Origin: Nonomuraea solani
GTDB taxonomy: Bacteria > Actinomycetota > Actinomycetes > Streptosporangiales > Streptosporangiaceae
Direction: 5' to 3'
DNA length: 47,907 nucleotides
Assembly (NCBI RefSeq): GCF_900108335.1
Contig: NZ_FNVT01000043.1
Location: 1-47,907 of the forward strand
Part shown: positions 30,888 to 38,728 of the stretch, in pieces
Layout of the letters: the number at the start of each line of letters is the position of its first letter
How positions within the stretch are numbered: the first letter of the stretch is position 1
Program-made: the position numbers and the translations under genes
Notes under the pieces: generated by a model
Told to the model about the DNA's origin: nothing
The model's input: the letters and a program-made list of their open reading frames with translations, nothing else
Database searches by the model: none

Positions 30888-31634
30888 TTAGAAAAGCGCG
30901 GTTTCCTCCTCATCTGGTTGCGGTTTGATGAGGTCGGGGCCATTGTTTCGGACATTGTTCACATCCGTGGAGACCGTGTACGCCGTGAGCCGCCCCGACT
31001 CGGCGGGCACCAGCAGCTGGGCGGCGTCCTCGGTGTCGGTCAGCTTGGGGTCGAGCCACTCGGCCCAGCGCTCCCGCTCGATCATCATGGGCATCCTGTC
31101 GTGGATGCGGCCAAGGTGGTCTTCGGCGTCGGTGGTGATGACGGTGCAGGTGACGAGCCATTTGAGCGGGTCGTCGTCATCGCGCGTGGGGTCTTTCCAG
31201 AACTCGTACAGGCCCGCCATGGCCAGCACGCCGCCGTCCTCCGGGTGGATGAAGTACGGCTGCTTCTTCTTCTTTTCGCCCTCGACCGGCATCCACTCGA
31301 AGTAGCCGTCGGCCGGCAGCAGGCACCGGCGCTTGGCGAAGGCCTGCCGGAAGGACGGCTTCTCGGCCAGCGTCTCGGCCCTGGCGTTGATCAGCCGCGA
31401 CCCGATCGACGGATCCTTGGCCCACGGCGGCACCAGGCCCCATTTGACGATCCTGAGCTGCCGCACCGCCCGCTCGGCCTCCTTGGGCACGCGGCTCAGC
31501 ACGGCGTAGACGTTCTTGGTCGGGGCGACGTTGTAGTCGGCGCCGAGCTCCTTGTCGGGGTCGCCGTCCTGCTCGACCTCGAACTCCTCGAGCAGCTCGT
31601 GCTTCTTGCGCGCCGAGGCGTATCTACCGCACAT
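30888..31634 (-). CDS. SOS response-associated peptidase / abasic-site processing protein (YedK/HMCES)
   Basis: 248 residues from ATG 31634 so that Cys2 becomes N-terminal after Met removal (MCGRYAS), as the family requires. HMCES/YedK proteins form a thiazolidine crosslink between Cys2 and abasic sites in single-stranded DNA, protecting them. Other active-site parts are intact: NVAPT, INARAET (Asn/Arg), LPADGYFEW (Glu), and GRIHDRMPMMI (His). A KKKK insertion precedes PYFIHPEDGG. No SOS box was recognised upstream. It faces a repetitive 645-bp spacer. Confidence 0.95.
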   Translation of the reverse strand: MCGRYASARKKHELLEEFEVEQDGDPDKELGADYNVAPTKNVYAVLSRVPKEAERAVRQLRIVKWGLVPPWAKDPSIGSRLINARAETLAEKPSFRQAFAKRRCLLPADGYFEWMPVEGEKKKKQPYFIHPEDGGVLAMAGLYEFWKDPTRDDDDPLKWLVTCTVITTDAEDHLGRIHDRMPMMIERERWAEWLDPKLTDTEDAAQLLVPAESGRLTAYTVSTDVNNVRNNGPDLIKPQPDEEETALF

Positions 31635-31693
31635 GACCCCACACTGCCACGTAGGGCTTTCGATCGCATATCCACCGCAAGGACCGAACGCCC

Positions 31694-31825
31694 ACCCCAC
31701 CTCGTAAACGACCACGGCACGGCACGGACACCCACCTCACGTCGCAACCGACCACCCCACCGCACGGACACCCGCCCCACCTCGCAACCGACCACCCCAC
31801 CGCACGGACACCCGCCCCACCTCGT
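31694..31825. repeat. 39-40 bp tandem repeat, about 3.5 copies
   Basis: The word CACGGACACC recurs at 31724, 31763 and 31803, each in a unit containing CACCTCG, AACCGACCACCCCAC and the CACGGACACC core. Confidence 0.8.
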
Positions 31826-32230
31826 GAACGACCACCTCGTGACCAGCAGCCCCCACCGCACGAACAGTCGACCCGTCTCTGGACAGCCGCCCGCCTTACG
31901 ACCACCCACCTCGCCGCCCTGCGCTATCGCCCCGCGCACCGCCTTGACGCCCCACACCGCGCCACCACCTCATCACCACTGCCTGATCGCCTCGCGTCAC
32001 CACCTCGCCCACTGACTGCCGTCCCATCGCGCTGCCGGCCACCCTCTTCCGCTTCCATCACGCTGCCAGCCACCCTCTTCTGCTCCCACCCTGCTCCCAC
32101 CCTGCTGCCATCCACCTTCACCCACCTCGCCGCGCCCATCCCACCCACAGTTCTCCACCGCCGACCCAACGACAGGCCCCTCCCCTCTGCCACTTGCCTC
32201 CATCCACAGGTTCGGCGGGTGCCGCAGTCG

Positions 32231-32239
32231 TTATCCACA
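32231..32239 (+). promoter_or_regulatory. Perfect DnaA box
   Basis: TTATCCACA, identical to the consensus R-type DnaA box, 49 bp before the aroA ATG and just upstream of its -35 region. A weaker CATCCACA lies about 30 bp before it. Function is not shown. Confidence 0.45.
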
Positions 32240-32267
32240 GGCTGTGACCCCGCCTCACCACGGCCAG

Positions 32268-32273
32268 TAGTCT
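32268..32273 (+). promoter_or_regulatory. Leaderless -10 element of aroA (TAGTCT, 6 nt to ATG)
   Basis: TAGTCT-TTGACC-ATG. It decides the start at 32280 rather than the in-frame TTG at 32274, which would fall upstream of the transcript. Confidence 0.55.
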
Positions 32274-32279
32274 TTGACC

Positions 32280-33566
32280 ATGTCCGCTCCGCTCTGGCCC
32301 GCACCCACGGCGACCGGCCCGGTCGCCGCGACCGTCCCACTGCCCGGCTCCAAGTCGGTGACCAACCGCGCCCTCCTCCTGGCCGCGCTCGCCGACGGCC
32401 CAGGGGTCGTACGCCAGGCGCTGCGCAGCCGCGACGCGGACCTGATGGTGTCGGCATTGCGCGCCCTGGGCGCCACCCTGGTGCCCACCCGGGAGAGCGC
32501 CGCAGGGGTCGACTGGGAGGTGACACCAGGGCCGATCCGCGGCGGAGCGAGCATCGACGCCGGCCTGGCGGGCACCGTCATGCGGTTCGTGCCGCCGATG
32601 GCCGCCCTGGCCGACGGCCCGGTCTTCTTCGACGGCGACCCGCACGCCCGCAAGCGCCCGATGGGGCCCATCCTCGACGCCCTACGCTCCCTGGGAGCGC
32701 GGATCGACAACGACGCCCTGCCGTTCACGATCACCGGGCCGCTGGCGGGCGGCGAGGTCACGCTCGACGCGTCGGGCTCGTCGCAGTTCGTCTCCGGCCT
32801 GCTGCTGACGGCGGCACGGTTCGAGAAGGGCATCACGATCCGCCACGTGGGCCCGCCGGTGCCTTCGCAGCCGCACATCGAGATGACCATCGAGATGCTC
32901 AGGGCCGCGGGCGTCACGGTCGACGACAGCGAACGCGACCTCTGGCGCGTGGAGCCGGGCCCGATCGCGGCCAGGGACCTGACGGTCGAGCCCGACCTGT
33001 CCAACGCGGCCCCGTTCCTGGCGGCGGCCCTGGTGACGGGCGGCACGGTGACCATCCCCGGCTGGCCGGTGCACACCACACAGGCGGGCGACGCCCTGCG
33101 CGGCCTGCTCACCACGATGGGCGCCACGGTCGGCCGTCCGCCCGGCGGCACGACGACCGACCTGGTGGTCAGCGGAACGGGTGAGATCACCGGCATCGAC
33201 GCCGACCTCCACGAGGTGGGCGAGCTGACCCCGGCCATCGCGGCCCTGGCGGCCCTGGCCACCACGCCGAGCCGCATTCGTGGCGTGAGCCACCTGCGCG
33301 GCCACGAAACCGACAGGCTGGCCGCACTCGCCACCGAGATCAACCGCTTGGGCGGCGACGCGGAGGAAACCGAAGACGGCCTCCTCATCCGCCCCCGCCC
33401 CCTGCACGCCGGCACCTTCCACAGCTACGACGACCACCGCATGGCCACGGCCGGAGCCGTCATCGGCCTCGCGGTGCCGGGGGTCGAGGTGGAGAACATC
33501 GCCACCACCGCCAAGACACTGCCCGAGTTCGTACAGATGTGGACGGCGATGCTGGACACCCCATGA
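32280..33566 (+). CDS. aroA: 3-phosphoshikimate 1-carboxyvinyltransferase (EPSP synthase)
   Basis: 428 residues. Transfers enolpyruvyl from PEP to shikimate-3-phosphate, step six of the shikimate pathway to aromatic amino acids. Substrate-binding motifs in order: LPGSKSVTNRALLLAALADG (Lys/Ser contacts), LAGTVMRFVPPMA, DGDPHARKRPMGPILDAL, GSSQFVSGLLL, DLHEVGELTPAIAALA, SHLRGHETDRLAALATEIN and YDDHRMATAGAVIGL. The PEP-site loop reads AGLAGTVMRF instead of the GNAGT-x-xR form, so glyphosate-class behaviour cannot be read directly. Leaderless start. No other aro gene adjoins it, as in other actinomycetes. Confidence 0.96.
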   Translation: MSAPLWPAPTATGPVAATVPLPGSKSVTNRALLLAALADGPGVVRQALRSRDADLMVSALRALGATLVPTRESAAGVDWEVTPGPIRGGASIDAGLAGTVMRFVPPMAALADGPVFFDGDPHARKRPMGPILDALRSLGARIDNDALPFTITGPLAGGEVTLDASGSSQFVSGLLLTAARFEKGITIRHVGPPVPSQPHIEMTIEMLRAAGVTVDDSERDLWRVEPGPIAARDLTVEPDLSNAAPFLAAALVTGGTVTIPGWPVHTTQAGDALRGLLTTMGATVGRPPGGTTTDLVVSGTGEITGIDADLHEVGELTPAIAALAALATTPSRIRGVSHLRGHETDRLAALATEINRLGGDAEETEDGLLIRPRPLHAGTFHSYDDHRMATAGAVIGLAVPGVEVENIATTAKTLPEFVQMWTAMLDTP

Positions 33567-34355
33567 CAACCCCCCACTTGCAAGATCCCCACCAGCACCA
33601 GGCCCGGGGCCAAGACCGAGGCAGCAGGCGAGTCCCTGGCCGGCACCGAAGCCGAAGCCAGGGTCTGCAGCGCAGATCCCAACACCTGAGCCGAACCCTG
33701 TGCCACGGCTGCGACCGGACCCCGTGCCAAGGACGTGGTCGGACCCCGTGCCAGGGACGGTCAGTGTCACTGGGCTGGACAGCATCACTCTCCTCGGTGA
33801 CGTCACCGGGCGACACCGCATCACTGTCCTCAGCAGCGTCACCAGGCAGCACCGTGCCACTGTCCTCGGCGGCGGCGTCGCCGGGCAGCATCGCATCACT
33901 CTCCTCGGTGACGTCACCAGGCAGCACCGAATCACTGTCCTCGGCGGCGTCACCGGGCGGCAGAGTGCCGCCTGGTGGCACTGCGTCAGAGGGCAGCGCT
34001 GTGCCACGGGGCGGCACTACGCCACACAGCGGCGCTGCGGCGCTGTTCTGGGTTGGGTGGCGGCCAGGTGTGAGTGCTGTTGGTGGGCGTCTGCTTGCGC
34101 GGGCGGGTTTCGCCCGGGAAGCGCCGGGCACGTCGGAGAAGGGCGGCGCGTGATAGCACGCTGCCCGCATGGCGACCAGAGGATCCACTGGCATGACGTC
34201 ACCCGCCCGGATCCGGGTGACGGAAGCACGGGCGTACATCATGATCGAGGCGAGTTCGCCACGTCCCGGCGTCATCAGGCGGGCGGGCGCCTCGATCCGC
34301 ATTACCACCGTACCCACAGAACCCAGAGGGGAAGCGAGCGCATGGGAGCAGTCCG
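33567..34355. other. 789-bp spacer between aroA and rsgA with ambiguous coding potential
   Basis: No gene is firmly supported. A minus-strand frame (33460-34302) starts with MRIEAPARLMTPGRGELASI and has moderate GC3 near its start. A plus-strand frame from ATG 33563, whose ATGA overlaps the aroA stop, ends at 34153 with poor GC3 and many CGA codons. Both run through the repeat at 33782-33964. Confidence 0.5.
33782..33964. repeat. Five tandem units of 36, 36, 39, 36 and 36 bp
   Basis: Units begin at 33782, 33818, 33854, 33893 and 33929 with a core like ATCACTCTCCTCGGTGACGT. All lengths are multiples of three. On the minus strand they read as acidic 12-mers (LPGDVTEESDAM); on the plus strand as Ser-rich 12-mers (ASLSSVTSPGDT). 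Confidence 0.85.
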
Positions 34356-35417
34356 CTGAGTAAGCGGCAATACGACGAGGACGACGTCAGGGTCAGACCG
34401 GGCAAGGGTTCCCGGCCTCGGACCCGGATTCGTCCTGCGCACGAGGACGCCGTCGAAGGCTTCGTGGTGGCCGTGGACCGCGGCCGCTACACGACGCTGG
34501 TCGAGCCGGAGCGCGCCAAGGGGTCGGCCCAGAAGCGCAAGGCGCCCCAGCGCCGGCTCGTGGTCGCCATGAAGGCCCGCGAGCTGGGCCGCAAGGGCAT
34601 CGTCGTGGGCGACAGGGTGGCCCTGGTGGGCGACGTGTCCGGCCGCCCCGACACGCTGGCCAGGGTCGTACGGGTGGAGCCGCGTACGTCGATGCTGCGA
34701 CGTTCCGCCGACGACACCGAGGACACCGACGGCATCGAGCGCCCGGTCGTGGCCAACGCCGACCAGCTCGTCATCGTGACCGCCCTGGCCGATCCGCCGC
34801 CCAGGCCGCGCATGATCGACAGGATCCTGGTGGCGGCCTTCGACGCCGAGATCGACACCCTGCTCTGCCTCACCAAGCCCGACCTGGCCCCGCCCAACGA
34901 CCTGGTGGCCCTATACGAGCCGCTGGGCGTGTCCCATGTCGTGGTGCAAAAGGGCGGGTCGCTCGACGAGTTGCGCGAGCACCTGACGGGGCGCATCAGC
35001 GTTCTGGTCGGCCACTCGGGCGTGGGCAAGTCGACCCTGGTCAACGCCCTGGTCCCGGACGCCAACCGCGCGGTCTCCCAGGTCAACGCCGTCACCGGCC
35101 GCGGCCGCCACACCTCGACCTCGGCCGTGGCGCTGGAGCTGCCGGAGGGCGGCTGGATCATCGACACACCCGGTGTACGCAGCTTCGGGCTGGCCCACGT
35201 GTCGGTGGAGACGGTGCTGGCCGCGTTCCCCGATCTGATCGAGGGCACGGTCAACTGCCCGAAGGGCTGCACCCACCTCGGTGACGGCTGCGCTCTGGAC
35301 GCGCTGGTGGCGGAGGGCAAGGCCGACCCCACCCGCCTGGAGTCCCTGCGCCGCCTCCTGTCCAGCCGCGAGGGCACCCCGGACGACACCCCCACAGGCC
35401 GCAACACTGACGACTGA
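34356..35417 (+). CDS. rsgA: Ribosome small-subunit-dependent GTPase A
   Basis: 353 residues if started at CTG 34356 (LSKRQYDEDDVRVRPGKG), the N-terminus expected for actinobacterial RsgA; GGGAG lies 7 nt upstream. The first ATG/GTG/TTG in frame is GTG 34464, inside the OB fold. RsgA is a circularly permuted GTPase that checks late 30S assembly. OB-fold part VVAVDRGRYTTLVEPE; G4 LCLTKPDLA; G1 GHSGVGKSTLVNAL; G3 DTPGVRSFGL; C-terminal zinc knuckle CPKGCTHLGDGCALDALV. Its stop codon lies at the edge of another repeat region. Confidence 0.93.
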   Translation: MSKRQYDEDDVRVRPGKGSRPRTRIRPAHEDAVEGFVVAVDRGRYTTLVEPERAKGSAQKRKAPQRRLVVAMKARELGRKGIVVGDRVALVGDVSGRPDTLARVVRVEPRTSMLRRSADDTEDTDGIERPVVANADQLVIVTALADPPPRPRMIDRILVAAFDAEIDTLLCLTKPDLAPPNDLVALYEPLGVSHVVVQKGGSLDELREHLTGRISVLVGHSGVGKSTLVNALVPDANRAVSQVNAVTGRGRHTSTSAVALELPEGGWIIDTPGVRSFGLAHVSVETVLAAFPDLIEGTVNCPKGCTHLGDGCALDALVAEGKADPTRLESLRRLLSSREGTPDDTPTGRNTDD

Positions 35418-35522
35418 CCCACCACCTCGACCCCTGAGCCACCTTGACGCCCGAACCTCTGTGACGACTGAGCCACCTCGACGCCCGAACCACCTCGACC
35501 CCTGAGCCACTGTGACGACTGA
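35404..35522. repeat. Interleaved direct repeats after rsgA
   Basis: CCACCTCGACCCCTGAGCCA recurs at 35422 and 35490 (68 bp apart), and GCCACCTTGACGCCCGAACC at 35438 recurs with one change at 35472 (34 bp apart). GACGACTGA, which includes the rsgA stop, recurs at 35409, 35463 and 35514. The rest of the spacer to 35624 shows no gene. Confidence 0.75.
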
Positions 35523-35624
35523 CGCGGGTGGGGCACTGCCGGATGCTCTGGGGTGGTGTCGGACGGCCGGGGGGCGTCGGACGGCCGGCGCGGGCGGGCA
35601 GCGCCGGTGTCGCCGACGTGAGGG

Positions 35625-36080
35625 TCAGGTGGTGGCGGGGCGGTTCGGGCGGAGGGTCCAGGTGACGGTCAGGGATGAGACGACCGTCCCGTCCCCGTTC
35701 GTGAGGTCCACCGCCACGTCGAACACCGGCCGCTCCCCCGCGTCCAGCCGCGCCACGACCTCCTCCCGCCCCGCCAGCACCCGCGCCTCCGCGCGGATCT
35801 CCCCCAGGGCCACCTTCCGATAGGCGATGGTCGCCGTCGTGGGCAGCGGCACCGCCCGGTCGAGCTGGTCGCCGAACAGCGACAGCACCGCGGCCCCCGA
35901 CGCGGACTCGGCCAGCGTGAACAGCACCCCCGCGTGCGGTCCCCCGACGTGGTTGCGCTGTGCGTCGCGGTCGGGCACGTGGCAGACCGCCCGCCCCTCA
36001 CCCACCGCGTCGTAAACGATGCCCAAAGTGCGGGCAAAAGGGACGGTCTCCAGCAAGAGTGCACCGACATCTAGCGACAT
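35625..36080 (-). CDS. PaaI/DUF4442-like hotdog thioesterase
   Basis: 151 residues from ATG 36080 (TAGCAT 7 nt upstream favours this over a longer frame). Hotdog segments: NHVGGPHAGVLFTLAESASGAAVLS holds the conserved His-Gly and catalytic Glu-type helix; TIAYRKVALGEIRAEARVLAG and VFDVAVDLTNGDGTVVSSLTVTWTLRP complete the sheet. Likely acyl-CoA hydrolysis; substrate unknown. It is divergent from hisN, with the two promoters about 80 bp apart. Confidence 0.8.
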   Translation of the reverse strand: MSLDVGALLLETVPFARTLGIVYDAVGEGRAVCHVPDRDAQRNHVGGPHAGVLFTLAESASGAAVLSLFGDQLDRAVPLPTTATIAYRKVALGEIRAEARVLAGREEVVARLDAGERPVFDVAVDLTNGDGTVVSSLTVTWTLRPNRPATT

Positions 36081-36087
36081 GTCAGTA

Positions 36088-36093
36088 ATGCTA
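36088..36093 (-). promoter_or_regulatory. Leaderless -10 element (TAGCAT, 7 nt to ATG)
   Basis: Minus strand TAGCAT-TACTGAC-ATG before the thioesterase. Confidence 0.5.
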
Positions 36094-36165
36094 CTGGTCG
36101 GTAACCACGCGAGCGGCTCCCAGAAAAGGGGCGCAGGTGACTGATGTTCTGTATACCCGACACGG

Positions 36166-36171
36166 TAGCGT
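36166..36171 (+). promoter_or_regulatory. Probable -10 element of hisN (TAGCGT, 8 nt to GTG)
   Basis: TAGCGT precedes GTG 36180 by 8 nt, close to a leaderless layout; no Shine-Dalgarno present. Confidence 0.4.
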
Positions 36172-36179
36172 GGGCGATC

Positions 36180-36977
36180 GTGCAGGGTTACTCGGATGAT
36201 CTTCGTCTCGCCCATGTCATGGCGGATGCCGCCGATGACCTGACCATGCGGCGGTTCAAGGCGGTCGACCTCAAGGTCGAGACCAAGCCCGATCTGACGC
36301 CGGTCAGCGACGCCGACCGCGCGGTGGAGGAGGCCATCCGGGGCACGCTGCGCCGCGCCAGGCCACGCGACGCGGTGGTGGGCGAGGAGTTCGGCAAGAC
36401 CGGGTGGGGTGCCCGGTCCTGGATCATCGACCCCATCGACGGCACCAAGAACTACGTGCGCGGCGTCCCCGTCTGGGCCACGCTGATCGCGCTCATGGAA
36501 TACGGCAAGGTCGTCGTCGGCCTGGTGTCCGCCCCCGCCCTCGGCCGGCGGTGGTGGGCGGCGGCCGAGGGCGGGGCGTGGACGGGCAAGAGCCTGACCA
36601 AGGCGTCACGGATGAAAGTGTCGTCCGTGGCCTCTCTGGAGGACGCCTCGTTCTCGTACTCGAGCTTCGGCGGCTGGGAGAAGACCGGCAAGCTGGACAA
36701 CTTCCTCGACCTCGGCCGCTCCTGCTGGCGCACGCGGGCCTATGGCGACTTCTGGTCGCACATGATGGTCGCGGAGGGCTCGGTGGACCTGTCGGCCGAG
36801 CCCGAGCTGTCGCCGTGGGACATGGCGGCGCTCACCGTGATCGTCGAGGAGGCCGGCGGCATCTGGACCGACGTCGCCGGCGTACGCGGCCTGGAGGGCG
36901 GCAGCCTCGTCTGCACGAACGGCACCCTGCACACCGAGGTGATCAACCGCCTCAACGGGACCACCGTCAGGAGCTAG
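36180..36977 (+). CDS. hisN: Histidinol-phosphatase, inositol-monophosphatase family
   Basis: 265 residues from GTG 36180 (VQGYSDDLRLAHVMADAADDLTM). Mg-dependent phosphatase fold: GEEFGKTG (metal Glu), WIIDPIDGTKNYVRGVPVWATLIAL (Asp-x-Asp-Gly-Thr metal/phosphate loop) and ELSPWDMAALTVIVEEAGG (third metal Asp). Actinobacterial HisN removes phosphate from L-histidinol phosphate in histidine synthesis; inositol monophosphatase activity is the alternative. Its tail overlaps the convergent beta-helix gene by 11 bp. Confidence 0.9.
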   Translation: MQGYSDDLRLAHVMADAADDLTMRRFKAVDLKVETKPDLTPVSDADRAVEEAIRGTLRRARPRDAVVGEEFGKTGWGARSWIIDPIDGTKNYVRGVPVWATLIALMEYGKVVVGLVSAPALGRRWWAAAEGGAWTGKSLTKASRMKVSSVASLEDASFSYSSFGGWEKTGKLDNFLDLGRSCWRTRAYGDFWSHMMVAEGSVDLSAEPELSPWDMAALTVIVEEAGGIWTDVAGVRGLEGGSLVCTNGTLHTEVINRLNGTTVRS

Positions 36978-38664
36978 GCACCCACCGGCCCGCGCGCGAC
37001 CGGATGGCGGCCGTCGCGGCGTTCAGCTCGTGTTCATCCTTGAGGGTCACATTCCCCTCGTACGTCACCCCGCTCGGCGGATCGTCATGCCCGAGCGGAT
37101 CGGCGTCCCAGAAGTTCCCCCGATAGATCACGTTCTCCAGCGGCGGCCCCACATGCAGCACGGCGGTGTTGTCGGCCCGCATGACCACGTTCTCCTCCAC
37201 GGTCACCCAACTGGCCCCGTAGTCGGTGTAGAGCCCGAAGTTGTACGGCGTCCGCGTGTCCTTGATGACGTTGCCCCGCACCACGGCCCCGTTGTCATGC
37301 GACTCCCCCTGCGCCCCCGCCAGGTAGATCCCGCCCCCGTCCGCCAGCACCCGCATGGTGTCCACGGTGAGGTTGGACAGCACCTTCGAGCCCTCGCCCG
37401 GCCCGAAGACGATCCCGCAGTGCGGTACGTCCGAGATCTCGTTGTGCGCCACCACGCACCCCCGCGTGCCGGTCACGGCGATCCCCGGCGACCCGCTGTA
37501 CTCGACCCCGATCCCGCGCACCCGGTTGTCCTCGATCGTGGTCCCGCCGCTGCCCGACACCACGACGGCCCCGGCGGAGAGCGTGTCGAACTCACAGCCG
37601 CGCACCGTGAGCCCCTCACCGCCCGAGACGCCCAGCCCGGAGGCCCCGAGCCGGGTGAACCGGCAGCCCTCGATCACCACGCCGGTGGTGTCCTCGAAGG
37701 TGACGCAGGCGGGAATCGTCACGGATGTGGCGGGAAACGTCACGGACGAGCCTTCGCCCAGAACCGCGACCTCGACGCCGCCGCCCTCGTAGTAGCCGCT
37801 GCCGTGGTAGTGCACGAAGCCCTCAGGCCGGCTCGGGCGCAGCCAGGTGGCGTCGGCGAACACCAGCCCCTTGAACGCCACCTCCCGCGCCCCGGCGACG
37901 TTCACCAGCTTCTCCAGGACCGGCGCGACCACCCGCGTACGCGCCGGGTCCTCACCGGGCCGCGGCAGATAGAGCAGCACCTGCCCCGAGAGCACGAAAG
38001 TGCCCGGCTCGCGCAGGAAACTGGCGTCGTTCTCGATCCTGGTGGGCAGCCCGGGACCGCTGGAGGTGTTGCCCTCCCAGGTGGAGTTGTACAGCTCGGA
38101 GGCCCACCCGAAGGCCGGCGCCGCCATGGTGATCACCGTCGTGTCCCCGTCACGCGACACCTCGGCCACGCCCAGACGGGCCTCGGTCCACGGGTAGACG
38201 CCCCGGTGGACGAACTCGACGTCCCCCGGGCTGTGCCAGTCGAGCTCTCCGTCCGTGACGTAACCCGTGGCGGTCGCGCTCGGCGCCGAGCCGGGCAGGG
38301 CGTCGATGCCGGCGCGGGTGGCCCGGCGGCCGTCGACGTAGAGCTGGCGGGTCTCCAGGTCGCCGACCTCGGCCGCCCAGAGGCCGTCCCGCTCCTCCCA
38401 CGCGGTGATCGTCCGGCCGCCGCTGACCACGGCCTCCTCCTGCGAGGGGGTGCCGTACCCGTACGCCTGGTAGACGGTCCCCGAGTCGGCCTCGGTGAGC
38501 TCGAACGGCCGGTCCAGCACATGGGTCCCGCCCCTGAGCTGGACGACGGCGCCCCCGTCGGCTTCCCTGGCCGCCGACCGGGCACGCTCCAGGGTGGCGA
38601 AGGGCCGCTCGAAGGTGCCGGGCCCGGAGTCGTCCCCGGTGGGAGCGACGTAGATCTGGAACAT
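36967..38664 (-). CDS. Right-handed parallel beta-helix repeat protein
   Basis: 565 residues, no signal peptide. N-terminal MFQIYVAPTGDDSGPGTFERPFATLERARSAA is the DUF1565-type opening of pectate-lyase-like proteins. Residues about 300-540 form rungs of a parallel beta-helix (CVTFEDTTGVVIEGCRF, GEGLTVRGCEFDTLSAGAVVV, NRVRGIGVEYSGSPGIAV, HNEISDVPHCGIVFG). Such proteins bind or cleave polysaccharides, often pectin, alginate or chondroitin-like chains; no catalytic set could be assigned. Lack of export signal suggests cytosolic action or non-classical release. It is divergent from the zinc-tailed TetR gene across a 64-bp spacer with an inverted repeat, so it is the likely target of that regulator. 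Confidence 0.8.
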   Translation of the reverse strand: MFQIYVAPTGDDSGPGTFERPFATLERARSAAREADGGAVVQLRGGTHVLDRPFELTEADSGTVYQAYGYGTPSQEEAVVSGGRTITAWEERDGLWAAEVGDLETRQLYVDGRRATRAGIDALPGSAPSATATGYVTDGELDWHSPGDVEFVHRGVYPWTEARLGVAEVSRDGDTTVITMAAPAFGWASELYNSTWEGNTSSGPGLPTRIENDASFLREPGTFVLSGQVLLYLPRPGEDPARTRVVAPVLEKLVNVAGAREVAFKGLVFADATWLRPSRPEGFVHYHGSGYYEGGGVEVAVLGEGSSVTFPATSVTIPACVTFEDTTGVVIEGCRFTRLGASGLGVSGGEGLTVRGCEFDTLSAGAVVVSGSGGTTIEDNRVRGIGVEYSGSPGIAVTGTRGCVVAHNEISDVPHCGIVFGPGEGSKVLSNLTVDTMRVLADGGGIYLAGAQGESHDNGAVVRGNVIKDTRTPYNFGLYTDYGASWVTVEENVVMRADNTAVLHVGPPLENVIYRGNFWDADPLGHDDPPSGVTYEGNVTLKDEHELNAATAAIRSRAGRWVPSS

Positions 38665-38680
38665 CTCTTACCGCCTTTGC

Positions 38681-38716
38681 TGTTTATGCCGTACACGTAG
38701 TATTACACCATAAACA
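38681..38716. promoter_or_regulatory. Inverted repeat operator between beta-helix and TetR genes
   Basis: TGTTTATG (38681-38688) and CATAAACA (38709-38716) are exact inverted arms 20 bp apart in a 64-bp divergent spacer. TAGTAT between them could serve as a -10. Binding by the adjacent TetR protein is inferred from position and symmetry. Confidence 0.6.
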
Positions 38717-38728
38717 AGGGAGGCGCCA

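Larger units (their letters stand above)
31635..32279. other. 645-bp C-rich, G-poor spacer without a supported gene
   Basis: The plus strand is dominated by CCACC, CCCACC and CACCTCG words. Besides the 39-40 bp tandem array there is a 31-bp pair at 32030-32060 and 32061-32091. ORFs on the opposite strand (Gly/Arg/Trp-rich) reflect the composition bias. Its right end holds the DnaA box and the aroA promoter. Confidence 0.7.

Noticed and set aside
34169..34363. 64-codon plus-strand ORF overlapping the rsgA start
   Set aside because: Mixed codon usage; it competes with a better minus-strand frame and with the conserved RsgA N-terminus.
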